Source: Rhizobium sp. NXC24
GTDB lineage: Bacteria > Pseudomonadota > Alphaproteobacteria > Rhizobiales > Rhizobiaceae
Direction: 5' to 3'
Length of the DNA stretch: 64,000 nt
Assembly: GCF_002944315.1 (NCBI RefSeq)
Contig: NZ_CP024311.1
Coordinates: forward strand, 3,448,501-3,512,500
The first letter of the stretch is position 1, and every line of letters starts with the position of its first letter. This document shows, in pieces, positions 17,677 to 25,716 of the stretch. The position numbers and the translations under genes are program-made. The notes under the pieces are model-generated. The model was not told the origin of the DNA. It worked only from the letters and a program-made list of their open reading frames with translations, and ran no database searches.

Positions 17677-18549
17677 TTAAGCCTCCAGATTCTTGCCGAC
17701 TGCGCGCATCAGGAAGATCGCGACGATATTGGCGAGGATGACGGCAATGATGCCGCCCGCCGACGCGCCGCCGACGTCTTGCTGCAGAACGAGCTGCGAA
17801 TAGACCAGGTAAGTGAGGTTGGTCGTTGCCGTGCCCGGGCCGCCATTGGTGGTGACCAGGATTTCGGCGAAGGCCGAAAGCAGGAAGATCGTCTCGATGA
17901 GAATGACGACCGTGATCGCACGCGCCAGATGCGGCAGGATGATGTAGATGAACTTCGACACCGCGCCGGCACCATCCATTTCGGCGGCTTCCTTCTGCTC
18001 TTCGTCGAGCGACTGCAAAGCAGTCAGCAGGATGAGCGTTGCGAAGGGCAACCACTGCCAGGCAACGATGATGATGATCGAAAACAGCGGAATCGTCTCC
18101 AGCCAGGTCAGCGGATCGAGCCCGACGAGCTTGAAAAGATACGCCAGAAGCCCGTTCACCGGGTTCATGAACATATGTTTCCAAATAAGGGCGGCGACCG
18201 TCGGCATGACGAAGAAGGGCGCGAGCACCAGCATGCGCACGATGCCTTGGCCGAAGATCGGCTGATCGAGAAGGAGCGCGAGAGCGATGCCGCCGACCAC
18301 CGTGATGATCAACGCGCCGACCACGAGCAGGATCGTTACCAGCAGCGAATTCCAGAAGGCCGGATCGGTGACGAAATATTCGTAATTCAAGAACCCGATG
18401 AAGTCATGCGCACCGGGAGACATGAGATTGTAGTTCAGCGTCGAGAAATAGATCGTCATGACCAGGGGGACGATCATCCACGCGAAGAGAAGCAAAACCG
18501 AGGGCGCCATCATGACGCGTGCGGTAGAACGGGTGTGTAGCGTTGCCAT
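17677..18549 (-). CDS. smoF: Polyol ABC transporter permease, MalF-like
   Basis: 290-residue permease with six helices; the first is APSVLLLFAWMIVPLVMTIY near residue 15. The EAA loop is EEQKEAAEMDGAGAVSKF near 190. TTNGGPGTATTNLTYLVYSQ is a typical periplasmic loop of family 1 sugar permeases. It follows smoE by 146 bases that contain a strong hairpin, the usual device that keeps the binding-protein level high and the permease level low. Its partner SmoG starts one base after its stop. Confidence 0.92.
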   Translation of the reverse strand: MATLHTRSTARVMMAPSVLLLFAWMIVPLVMTIYFSTLNYNLMSPGAHDFIGFLNYEYFVTDPAFWNSLLVTILLVVGALIITVVGGIALALLLDQPIFGQGIVRMLVLAPFFVMPTVAALIWKHMFMNPVNGLLAYLFKLVGLDPLTWLETIPLFSIIIIVAWQWLPFATLILLTALQSLDEEQKEAAEMDGAGAVSKFIYIILPHLARAITVVILIETIFLLSAFAEILVTTNGGPGTATTNLTYLVYSQLVLQQDVGGASAGGIIAVILANIVAIFLMRAVGKNLEA

Positions 18550-18647
18550 GGCAAGTACCGACCTATCTTTTAGCAGGGAGAGTGGCCGCGGACCGGCTAA
18601 AATAAAAGAGGCCGCCGAAGAGCAATTCGGGCACTCGGCGACCTAAG

Positions 18648-18677
18648 GGAGGAGAGCGCTACGAGCCGCTCTCCTCC
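18648..18677 (-). other. Intercistronic hairpin after smoE
   Basis: Perfect eleven-base arms GGAGGAGAGCG and CGCTCTCCTCC enclose an eight-base loop, about 19 bases past the smoE stop. There is no T-run, so transcripts can continue into smoF. The position fits a 3' stabiliser that raises binding-protein mRNA over permease mRNA, as known for malE-malF type operons. Confidence 0.7.
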
Positions 18678-18695
18678 ATACCCTTGGGAGGTTTC

Positions 18696-20012
18696 TTATT
18701 TCGGATAACCAGCCTTGGTCATTTCACGGCTGGTCAGTTGCTGTGCGGCCTTGAGCGCCTGATCGACGGGGATCTGACCTGCAAGGGCAGCAGAGAACTG
18801 CTGGCCGACGGCGGTGCCGATACCCTGGAACTCAGGAATAGCGACAAACTGGACGCCGACATACGGGACCGGCTTGACGGTCGGGTGGGCCGGATCAGCC
18901 GCATTGATCGAGTCCAGCGTCATCTTCGCAAAAGGTGCTGCCTTCTGATAGTCCGCATTCGCATAGAGCGAGGCACGGGTACCGGGAGGTGCATTCAGCC
19001 AGCCTTCCTTCTGGGCAACGAGGTTGGTGTAATCCTTGCTGGTTGCCCAGGAGATGAACTTCTCGGCAGCTTCGGTCTTCTTCGAAGAGGCAGGGACCGC
19101 CAAGCTCCATGCCCAGAGCCAGTTGCCGCGCTTGCCGAGGCCCTTGTCCGGCGCCAGAGCGAAGCCAACCTTGTCGGCAACCTTCGATTGCTTCGGGTCG
19201 GCAACGAACGAAGCTGCGACGGTCGCATCGATCCACATACCGCACTTGCCGGTCTGGAACAGCGAGAGGTTTTCGTTGAAGCCGTTGGACGAAGCGCCCG
19301 GAGGGCCAGCGTCCTTCATCAGCTTGACGTAGAAGTCCAGCGTGTCCTTCCATTCCGGCTGATCGAACTGTGCCTTCCATTTCTCGTCGAACCAGCGAGC
19401 GCCGAACGAGTTCGACATCGCCGTCAGGAATGCCATGTTTTCGCCCCAGCCGGCCTTGCCGCGAAGGCAGATGCCGTAGACTTCATGGTCCTTGTCGGTA
19501 ATCTTGCGGGCTGCGTCGGCTATGAAATCCCAAGTCGGCGCATCCGGCATCTTCAAGCCGGCCTTGTCGAACAGGTCCTTGCGGTACATCACCATCGAGC
19601 TTTCACCGTAGAACGGCGCAGCATAGAGCTTCCCGTCTACCGTCAGGCCGCTGCGGATAGCCGGGAGAAGGTCATCCACGTCGTAGTTCTTGTCGGCAGC
19701 AAGCTTATCGAGCGGCGCGAGCCAGCCGAGCTTGCTCCAGATCGGCACTTCGTAGGTGCCGATCGTCAGCACGTCGTATTGGCCGCCCTTGGTAGCGATG
19801 TCCGTCGTAACCTTCTGGCGCAATACGTTTTCTTCGAGCGTGACCCACTGCAGGTCAATGTCGGGGTTTTTGGCTTTGAAATCGTCCGTAAGCTTCTGCA
19901 TACGAACCATATCGCCATTGTTCACGGTGGCGATCGTGAGGGTTTCGGCGGACGCCATTCCAGCAAACATCAGTGCGGAGCATGCGCTCAGCAGGAAAGT
20001 TTTCAATTTCAT
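18696..20012 (-). CDS. smoE: Polyol ABC transporter substrate-binding protein
   Basis: 438-residue periplasmic binding protein. The start at 20012 has GGGAGGAAG upstream and gives a signal peptide MKLKTFLL through MASA, cut near residue 22. Mature features are those of family 1 sugar/polyol binders (LTIATVNNGDMVRMQKLTDDF, then QWVTLEENVLRQKVTTDIA and YDVLTIGTYEVP), which are characteristic of the sorbitol/mannitol SmoE and MtlE group. It is the first transporter gene, behind a promoter with TTGACA and a TTGCTC-GT-GAGCAA palindrome. A SorC regulator gene lies just upstream on the same strand. Confidence 0.92.
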   Translation of the reverse strand: MKLKTFLLSACSALMFAGMASAETLTIATVNNGDMVRMQKLTDDFKAKNPDIDLQWVTLEENVLRQKVTTDIATKGGQYDVLTIGTYEVPIWSKLGWLAPLDKLAADKNYDVDDLLPAIRSGLTVDGKLYAAPFYGESSMVMYRKDLFDKAGLKMPDAPTWDFIADAARKITDKDHEVYGICLRGKAGWGENMAFLTAMSNSFGARWFDEKWKAQFDQPEWKDTLDFYVKLMKDAGPPGASSNGFNENLSLFQTGKCGMWIDATVAASFVADPKQSKVADKVGFALAPDKGLGKRGNWLWAWSLAVPASSKKTEAAEKFISWATSKDYTNLVAQKEGWLNAPPGTRASLYANADYQKAAPFAKMTLDSINAADPAHPTVKPVPYVGVQFVAIPEFQGIGTAVGQQFSAALAGQIPVDQALKAAQQLTSREMTKAGYPK

Positions 20013-20048
20013 ATCTTCCTCCCAGAAGATCAAATTTGAGCATTCGCT

Positions 20049-20090
20049 TTGCTCGTGAGCAATTACTCACCTGTTGCGACAAAATGTCAA
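20049..20090 (-). promoter_or_regulatory. smoE promoter with SorC-type palindromes
   Basis: On the minus strand a -35 TTGACA (20085-20090) is followed after 17 bases by a -10-like AGTAAT (20062-20067). Overlapping and downstream of the -10 is TTGCTC-GT-GAGCAA (20049-20062), itself overlapped by GTGAG-CAATTA-CTCAC (20055-20070). Further TGAGCA half-sites lie at 20037-20042 and as TGCTCA-5-TGAGCA at 20155-20171. The cluster is a good candidate for the binding region of the adjacent SorC regulator. Confidence 0.55.
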
Positions 20091-20157
20091 TGCGAATTCA
20101 TTGCTGCATTGCCGAACAAGCAGCTCATCCATTTGATTTTATGTGGTTATTTTTTGC

Positions 20158-21111
20158 TCAGGCTTTGAGCAGAAACTCAGCAACCGCTTCATCGGTGATC
20201 AAACCATTGATCTGATGGCCGGTAACGGCCGCTTTGATGGCTTCGAACTTCCGTTTGCCCTTGGCTATTCCGATGACGGAAGAGGCTTCGCGCGGCGGAA
20301 GCGGTGCGCTGGCCACCCGGTCGTTGATGGCATCTGACATCAACTTGCCGTCGCCATCGAATACCCAGCCGCAGATTTCGCCGGCCGCTCCGCGCTTCAT
20401 CAGCGCCAGCATCTCGTCCTTCTCGAGAAAGCCGTCGAGACAGAGCGGCGCCTCGATGCCCATCTCGCCGACGCCGACGAAAGTCACATCGGCCTGCGCG
20501 CTGATATCGAGCGTCGAGCGCACCAGCGCCTGCGCATGCAGAAGCTCGCGCTCCTCGGCCGAGGAGACCAGCACGGGCAGCGGCATGGGATAGTGCCGCG
20601 CCTTGATCGCATCGGCCATGCTGAAGATAACGTTGTAATAGGCGGCCGAGCCATCCGGACCGATATTGCCGGTCAGCGATACGACCCGGTGCTGCGGGCA
20701 TTCCATGACCGGCAGCTGGTCGACCGCGGCCTTCAGCGTGCGGCCGGTGCCGATCGCCAGCACGATCGGATCGCTGCGCTTCAGCCAGCGCTCGATCTCG
20801 GCAGCACCCGCTTCGGCGATACCGACCGTGGAGGATGTCCCGTCGGGATCGCTCGGCACCACTTCGACATGCCTCAGCTTGAATTTTTCCCGCAGCGCCA
20901 CCGCATATTCGAGGCAGGCGGCAATCGGATGGTCCAGCCGCACCTTGATCAGCCTTTCGGCGACCGCGAGCGACACCAGCCGCTGTGCCGATTGCCGGGA
21001 GATTCCCATGGCGATGGCGATCTCGTCCTGCGTCCGCCCGGCAACGTAATACAGCCAGCCGGCTCGCGCCGCATCGTCAAGCCGCCCCTGGGAATCCAAC
21101 TTCCTGACCAT
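20158..21111 (-). CDS. SorC family polyol/sugar-binding regulator
   Basis: 317 residues from the ATG at 21111, which has AGAGGA upstream; an ATG eight codons earlier is possible. Residues about 25-50 form the helix-turn-helix (GRTQDEIAIAMGISRQSAQRLV). The C-terminal SorC sugar-binding domain shows VLAIGTGRTLKAAV, VVSLTGNIGPDGSA and FVGVGEMG. It lies between an RbsD-type mutarotase gene (55 bases upstream) and smoE (145 bases downstream) on the same strand, so it is the expected regulator of polyol uptake. Such proteins usually respond to the polyol or its phosphorylated product. TGAGCA-type palindromes are at the smoE promoter. Confidence 0.9.
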   Translation of the reverse strand: MVRKLDSQGRLDDAARAGWLYYVAGRTQDEIAIAMGISRQSAQRLVSLAVAERLIKVRLDHPIAACLEYAVALREKFKLRHVEVVPSDPDGTSSTVGIAEAGAAEIERWLKRSDPIVLAIGTGRTLKAAVDQLPVMECPQHRVVSLTGNIGPDGSAAYYNVIFSMADAIKARHYPMPLPVLVSSAEERELLHAQALVRSTLDISAQADVTFVGVGEMGIEAPLCLDGFLEKDEMLALMKRGAAGEICGWVFDGDGKLMSDAINDRVASAPLPPREASSVIGIAKGKRKFEAIKAAVTGHQINGLITDEAVAEFLLKA

Positions 21112-21166
21112 CACATTCCTCTGCGAAAGCAGCACCCTTTACCCGATATGGCAGCAGCGCGGTACG

Positions 21167-21622
21167 TTACTCAGTTTCCGGCGGAATGACGCCCTTGGTC
21201 AAGGTGAAACAACCATAGAACCGGCGCTCGCCGGTCTGGATCACGCAGTAAGCAGTTTTTGTCCGCTCATAGAAGGCGAAACGCTCGACCGGCGTCAGAG
21301 GCCAGTGCTTGCCTTCGGCGCGATCGATCGCCGCCTGCACTTCCTTCTGAACCTGCGGTACTTCATCGGCCGCGCCGACCACTTCCATGCGCGTCGCCGC
21401 GTCGGTGATGAACGTATCGAGCGGCATCAGCGACAGCACCGCCGCGACGGCTTCGGCGGCCGATACATTGTCGATTCGCAGAAGCTGCCCCAGCCTGGTC
21501 TGACGCGCGATTGCATCGGCCGGAAAATTCGTGTCGACGATCGCGAGCATGTCGCCATGCCCCATCGATTTCAACGCATGCAGCACATCCGCATTCAACA
21601 GCGGCGAAATTCCCTTCAGCAT
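21167..21622 (-). CDS. RbsD/FucU family sugar mutarotase
   Basis: 151-residue protein of the RbsD/FucU family, which speeds interconversion of sugar anomers or ring forms. The family start is clear: MLKGISPLLNADVLHALKSMGHGD, with the conserved His in MGHGD near residue 22 and IVDTNFPAD following. The C-terminal YCVIQTGERRFYGCFTLTKGV carries the Tyr and Lys/Gly end typical of FucU. A GAGGAGA ribosome site precedes the start. It is the first gene upstream of the SorC regulator and smo operon on the same strand. Mannitol and sorbitol have no anomers, so its presence suggests that a free sugar (fucose-, ribose- or fructose-like) is also handled. Confidence 0.87.
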   Translation of the reverse strand: MLKGISPLLNADVLHALKSMGHGDMLAIVDTNFPADAIARQTRLGQLLRIDNVSAAEAVAAVLSLMPLDTFITDAATRMEVVGAADEVPQVQKEVQAAIDRAEGKHWPLTPVERFAFYERTKTAYCVIQTGERRFYGCFTLTKGVIPPETE

Positions 21623-21849
21623 GAACGGCTCTCCTCAGCTCTTCGATCAGCGGCAGTTCCGAAGCCGCGCTCTTCATCGGGAGCAAAGAAGTAATCGCGG
21701 CGCCGATCTCTGTCCATAGCCGCCACGAACGTTATCAGCAGAACGTGAGGGATGAGAACTGCGCTTCTCATTGTGGCTTATTTCGGCCTTTATTGACCAG
21801 ATAGGTTCGGCGGCATTAACTGAAGCACGGGCATTGTTGCGAGGGACAG

Positions 21850-22509
21850 GTGAGAATTCTTCTGGTCGAGGACGACGATATGATCGGCGGCGCGGTTCGC
21901 GACCATATTGCCGCGTCCCCGCATGCCATAGACTGGGTGAAAAACCTCGCCGATGCGCAAGAGGTTACCAGCGCCGTGCACTATGGCCTCATCCTGCTTG
22001 ATTTGCAGCTTCCCGACGGCATCGGCATCGACTTCCTCAAGAAACTGCGCCGCAAACCGGACGAGACGCCGGTCATCATTCTGACTGCGCGCGACCAGAT
22101 TTCCGACCGTATCGAGGGCCTGAACAGCGGTGCCGACGATTATCTCGTCAAGCCTTTCAATCTCGGCGAGCTTACAGCCCGCATCATGGCGGTGGCCCGC
22201 CGTTACAGCGGCAGTCCGCAGCCCACCGTTCGTTTAGCCGATCTCGAAATCGACCTGCCGCAACGGCGCATTACGCTCTCCGGCAAGGATGTCGTGCTGA
22301 CCGGCCGGGAATGGGCGGTCCTCGATCTGCTGGTTGCGCGACCGGGCGCCATCGTCTCGAAGGACCAGATAGAAGAAGCGCTTTATGCTTTCGGTTCGGA
22401 AATCGAAAGCAACACGGTGGAGGTCTATGTCAGCCGCCTGCGCAAGAAGATCGGCAAGGACCGCATCCGCACGGCCCGCGGCGTCGGCTATTGCCTGGGT
22501 GAAAGATGA
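21850..22509 (+). CDS. OmpR/PhoB-type response regulator
   Basis: 219 residues from a GTG start at 21850 with GAGGGA upstream. The receiver domain has the acidic pocket EDDD at 7-10, the phosphoacceptor D51 in LILLDLQLPDG, the threonine in ILTARD and the lysine in LVKPF. The C-terminal winged helix (VVLTGREWAVLDLLV, then NTVEVYVSRLRKKIG and ARGVGYCLG) is the OmpR type. The gene overlaps the histidine kinase start by four bases (ATGA), so the pair is co-translated. The resemblance is to the QseB/TctD group. The signal and targets are unknown; upstream lies the divergent mutarotase gene. Confidence 0.93.
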   Translation: MRILLVEDDDMIGGAVRDHIAASPHAIDWVKNLADAQEVTSAVHYGLILLDLQLPDGIGIDFLKKLRRKPDETPVIILTARDQISDRIEGLNSGADDYLVKPFNLGELTARIMAVARRYSGSPQPTVRLADLEIDLPQRRITLSGKDVVLTGREWAVLDLLVARPGAIVSKDQIEEALYAFGSEIESNTVEVYVSRLRKKIGKDRIRTARGVGYCLGER

Positions 22510-23861
22510 CGCAGCGCAAAAGTCTCAACCGCACCAGCATCACCCGCCGCCTGATCGCGGCGCTGACCGGCACGGTCGTCCTCTTTTGGCTGATCGCCGT
22601 CGGCATCGGCGTCTATGTGGTCAACAAGGAGCTCGCCGAGACCTTCGATGGCGCATTGCAGGAAACCGCCCAACGCCTGATGCCTCTGGTGGTCGACGAT
22701 CTTGCCGATCGCGATCCCTCCGCCGATCCGCAAACCCTCGAAAATATGGAGAGGGGACTGAACCGGGAATACCTGACCTACCAGGTGCTCGACGCGACGG
22801 GCAAGCTCATCCTGCATTCCCATGATGCACCGAAGATACCCTACGACGTGCCATTGAAGATCGGTTTCCACAACACGCCGAAATACCGAATCTACACAGA
22901 ATCCTCTTTGAACGGCACACTCTTCCTGCATGTCGCCGACGCCTTCAAGAATCGCCGGGAAGCCTCGCGGGAGAGCGGCGTCGCCCTGCTCTGGCCGCTG
23001 CTTGCCCTCATCCCCGGCAGCGTCGTCGCCATCTGGTTCATCGTCGGCCGCTCGCTTCGGCCGATCGACCGGTTGCGGTTGGAAATCGCCACCAAGGATG
23101 GCGGCAACATGGCCCCGTTGGAGAGCGACCCGTTGCCCCGCGAGCTGCAGCCGATAGGCCGTTCCGTCAATCTGCTCCTCGGCCGCCTGCGCTCGGCTCT
23201 CGAGGCCGAACGTGAATTCACCGCCAACAGCGCCCACGAACTGCGCACGCCGATCGCCGGCGCGCTCGCGCAGACGCAGCGGCTGATCGCCGAACTGCCG
23301 AAAGGGCCTCTCGCCGAACGCGCCGGACGAATCGAGACCTCGCTCTCCAATCTCGGCCGCCTGGCGGAAAAGCTGCTGCAGCTCTCCCGCGCCCAGGCCG
23401 GCATTGGCACTGGCGACAAGCCCGCCGATCTGATCGCCATCATCGAAACAGTCATCGGCGACTACGACCGGGATACGGGTACGGCGGGCCGCATTCTCCT
23501 GGAGAACGAGGCCGACGGGAAGCTGATCCGCAACGTCGATATCGACGCCTTCGCCATCGCCATCCGTAACCTCATCGAAAACGCCTTGATTCATGGTCCG
23601 ACCGATGACGAGGTGACCGTCAGGATCGGCCAGGCAGGAACGATCCATATCCTGAATGGCGGCAATGTGCTGTCGCAAGAAGAACTGGCCGATCTGAAAA
23701 AACGTTTCTGGCGCGGCAATACGAAAGCTTCCGGCTCCGGCCTCGGCCTTGCCATCGCCGAGCGCATCGTCGAGCAGATCGGCGGCCGCCTCGATCTTTT
23801 CTCCCCCGCTACCGATAAGGTGGACGGTTTCGAGGCCAGGATCATCCCACCCGAAGCCTGA
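22506..23861 (+). CDS. Sensor histidine kinase
   Basis: 451-residue inner-membrane kinase. Membrane helices are at about 20-40 (TVVLFWLIAVGIGVYVV) and 160-180, with a periplasmic sensing part of about 120 residues between them. The H-box NSAHELRTPIAG has the phosphorylated H244. The N-box NLIENALIHG is near 355 and the G-box GSGLGLAIAERI near 415. A clear HAMP helix pair is not obvious after the second membrane segment, although the linker at 183-235 may serve. It overlaps its response regulator by four bases. The ROK kinase gene starts 93 bases downstream and may be read with it. Confidence 0.93.
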   Translation: MTQRKSLNRTSITRRLIAALTGTVVLFWLIAVGIGVYVVNKELAETFDGALQETAQRLMPLVVDDLADRDPSADPQTLENMERGLNREYLTYQVLDATGKLILHSHDAPKIPYDVPLKIGFHNTPKYRIYTESSLNGTLFLHVADAFKNRREASRESGVALLWPLLALIPGSVVAIWFIVGRSLRPIDRLRLEIATKDGGNMAPLESDPLPRELQPIGRSVNLLLGRLRSALEAEREFTANSAHELRTPIAGALAQTQRLIAELPKGPLAERAGRIETSLSNLGRLAEKLLQLSRAQAGIGTGDKPADLIAIIETVIGDYDRDTGTAGRILLENEADGKLIRNVDIDAFAIAIRNLIENALIHGPTDDEVTVRIGQAGTIHILNGGNVLSQEELADLKKRFWRGNTKASGSGLGLAIAERIVEQIGGRLDLFSPATDKVDGFEARIIPPEA

Positions 23862-23954
23862 TCACGCCGAGACCGGAGCACCGCGCGGAATGGCCTTGCA
23901 AAGACCGGCAAAGGGTGCGAGCAAGCGCAAGACGTTCCCTGCAGGCCAATATTC

Positions 23955-24881
23955 ATGATCGTTTCTTTCGATATCGGGGGCTCCGCCATCAAAGGCGGCA
24001 TCGCCCATTCCATGATGGACATCACGCCGCTCGCCCGCCGCCCGACGCCGAAGTACGACTTCGGCGAATTCGTCCAAGCTTTGCGCGCTGTCATCGCCGA
24101 GGCCGGCGAGACGCCGGATTGCATTTCCTTTTCCATTGCCGGCGTTGTGGACCCCGATACGCAGGCACTCACCTGTGCCAACATTCCCTGCATCAACGGC
24201 CGGCGCCTTGCCGCCGAACTGGAAGCGGAACTCGGCTATCCCGTGCTGATCGCCAACGATGCCGATTGCTTCGCCATGGCGGAAGCAATGTCCGGCGCGG
24301 GACGCGGCCATCGCATCGTCTTCGGCGCCATTCTCGGCACCGGCGTCGGCGGCGGCCTGGTGGCGGATGGCCGCCTCGTCAATGCCGCCGGCGGCTTTGC
24401 TGGCGAGTGGGGGCACGGTCCGATCATCGCTTCCTTTGCCGGCAGTCCGCCGGCGGTCATCCCCGCCTATCCCTGTGGCTGCGGCCAGAAGGGATGTGTC
24501 GACACCATTGGCGGCGCTCGTGGCGTCGAGCGGTTGCACAGGACCCTGCATGGGTTGGAATTTTCCAGCGAAGAGATCATCGGCCAATGGCTTGAGGGCG
24601 ATGCCAAGGCCGAGCGGACGATCGATGTCTTGGTCGATCTCGTCGCCTCGCCCCTGGCGCTGACCGTCAACATCACCGGCGCAACCATCGTTCCGGTCGG
24701 CGGCGGCCTTTCCAATGTCGAACCCCTGCTGGCGCGGCTGGACACGGCGGTGCGCGCCCGCATTCTCCGCAAGTTCGACCGCCCGCTCGTCGTGCCGAGC
24801 GAATGCAAGGTCGAGCCCGGCCTGATCGGCGCGGCCTTGCTTGGACTGAAATTTGCCGAAGAGCGCAGCCATGTTGCTTGA
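23955..24881 (+). CDS. ROK family sugar kinase
   Basis: 308-residue kinase of the ROK family (glucose, fructose, N-acetylmannosamine or N-acetylglucosamine kinases). The N-terminal ATP motif is SFDIGGSAIKGGIA (residues 4-17). NDADCFAMAEA near residue 98 holds the catalytic aspartate region. Zinc ligands are in the HGP motif near 155 and in CGCGQKGCVDTIGG near 175. There is no DNA-binding domain, so it is an enzyme and not a NagC-type repressor. The end overlaps the cutC start by 11 bases. The sugar cannot be assigned. Confidence 0.88.
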   Translation: MIVSFDIGGSAIKGGIAHSMMDITPLARRPTPKYDFGEFVQALRAVIAEAGETPDCISFSIAGVVDPDTQALTCANIPCINGRRLAAELEAELGYPVLIANDADCFAMAEAMSGAGRGHRIVFGAILGTGVGGGLVADGRLVNAAGGFAGEWGHGPIIASFAGSPPAVIPAYPCGCGQKGCVDTIGGARGVERLHRTLHGLEFSSEEIIGQWLEGDAKAERTIDVLVDLVASPLALTVNITGATIVPVGGGLSNVEPLLARLDTAVRARILRKFDRPLVVPSECKVEPGLIGAALLGLKFAEERSHVA

Positions 24882-25581
24882 GGTCTGCGTCGAGGATATT
24901 GCCGGGCTCAATGCCGCCATCGCCGGTGGCGCCGATCGCATCGAGCTTTGCAGCGCGCTGGCCGTCGGCGGTCTCACGCCGAGCGCCGGGCTGATGGCGG
25001 CTGCGGCGCGTGCGCCCATTCCCGCCTATGCCATGATCCGCCCGCGCGCCGGCAGCTTCGTCTATTCGGCCGATGAACAAGACATCATGAAGAGCGACAT
25101 AGACGCCGCCCGCCACGCCGGTCTGCCGGGTGTCGTGCTCGGCGCCTCCCTGCCGGACGGCCGCCTCGACAGCGATACGCTCCGCGCGCTCGCCGATCAT
25201 GTGGGAAGCCTCGGCAAGACATTGCATCGCGCCTTCGATCTCGTTCCCGATATCGAGGAGGCAGTGGAGCTCGCCATTTCCCTCGGCTTCGAGCGCATTC
25301 TGACCTCGGGCCGCGCGAAAACGGCCGCGGAAGGGCCCCCCGCTTTGGAACAGGCGATCGCCGTTGCCGCCGGCCGCATCTCCATCATGCCCGGTTCGGG
25401 CGTCAATATTGGAACTGTCGACAAGCTCTGGCCGCGCCTTGCGATCACCGAAATCCACGCTTCCTGCGCCGTTGCTGCCCCGGAAACGGATGAACACCTG
25501 CTCGCCTTCGGATTTTCCACACCTATGGTGCGCCGCACCGACGCAGCGACCGTTCTGGCGCTCAAGGCACATTTCGCCTGA
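24871..25581 (+). CDS. cutC: CutC family copper homeostasis protein
   Basis: 236 residues from the ATG at 24871, inside the end of the ROK gene, with GAAGAG upstream. The TIM-barrel CutC signature is full: LLEVCVEDIAGLNAAIAGGA at the start, then RIELCSALAVGGLTPS, AMIRPRAGSFVYS and TLHRAFDLVPD. CutC proteins were named for copper tolerance in E. coli, but a role as an enzyme is also possible, and here the gene overlaps a sugar kinase, which fits a carbohydrate-linked job as much as copper handling. No copper ATPase or chaperone lies nearby. Confidence 0.88.
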   Translation: MLLEVCVEDIAGLNAAIAGGADRIELCSALAVGGLTPSAGLMAAAARAPIPAYAMIRPRAGSFVYSADEQDIMKSDIDAARHAGLPGVVLGASLPDGRLDSDTLRALADHVGSLGKTLHRAFDLVPDIEEAVELAISLGFERILTSGRAKTAAEGPPALEQAIAVAAGRISIMPGSGVNIGTVDKLWPRLAITEIHASCAVAAPETDEHLLAFGFSTPMVRRTDAATVLALKAHFA

Positions 25582-25716
25582 AGGCTGCGATTTGACAAAA
25601 AACGGTAGAGTGATCAATCGTTCATAAACGCATATTCTGTAGCTATGGATCGGCTGCGGAATGCCAACCCATTGCAGTTAAGCAGGTTTCCTCTGGAGTA
25701 GCTGTAGATCTAAACC

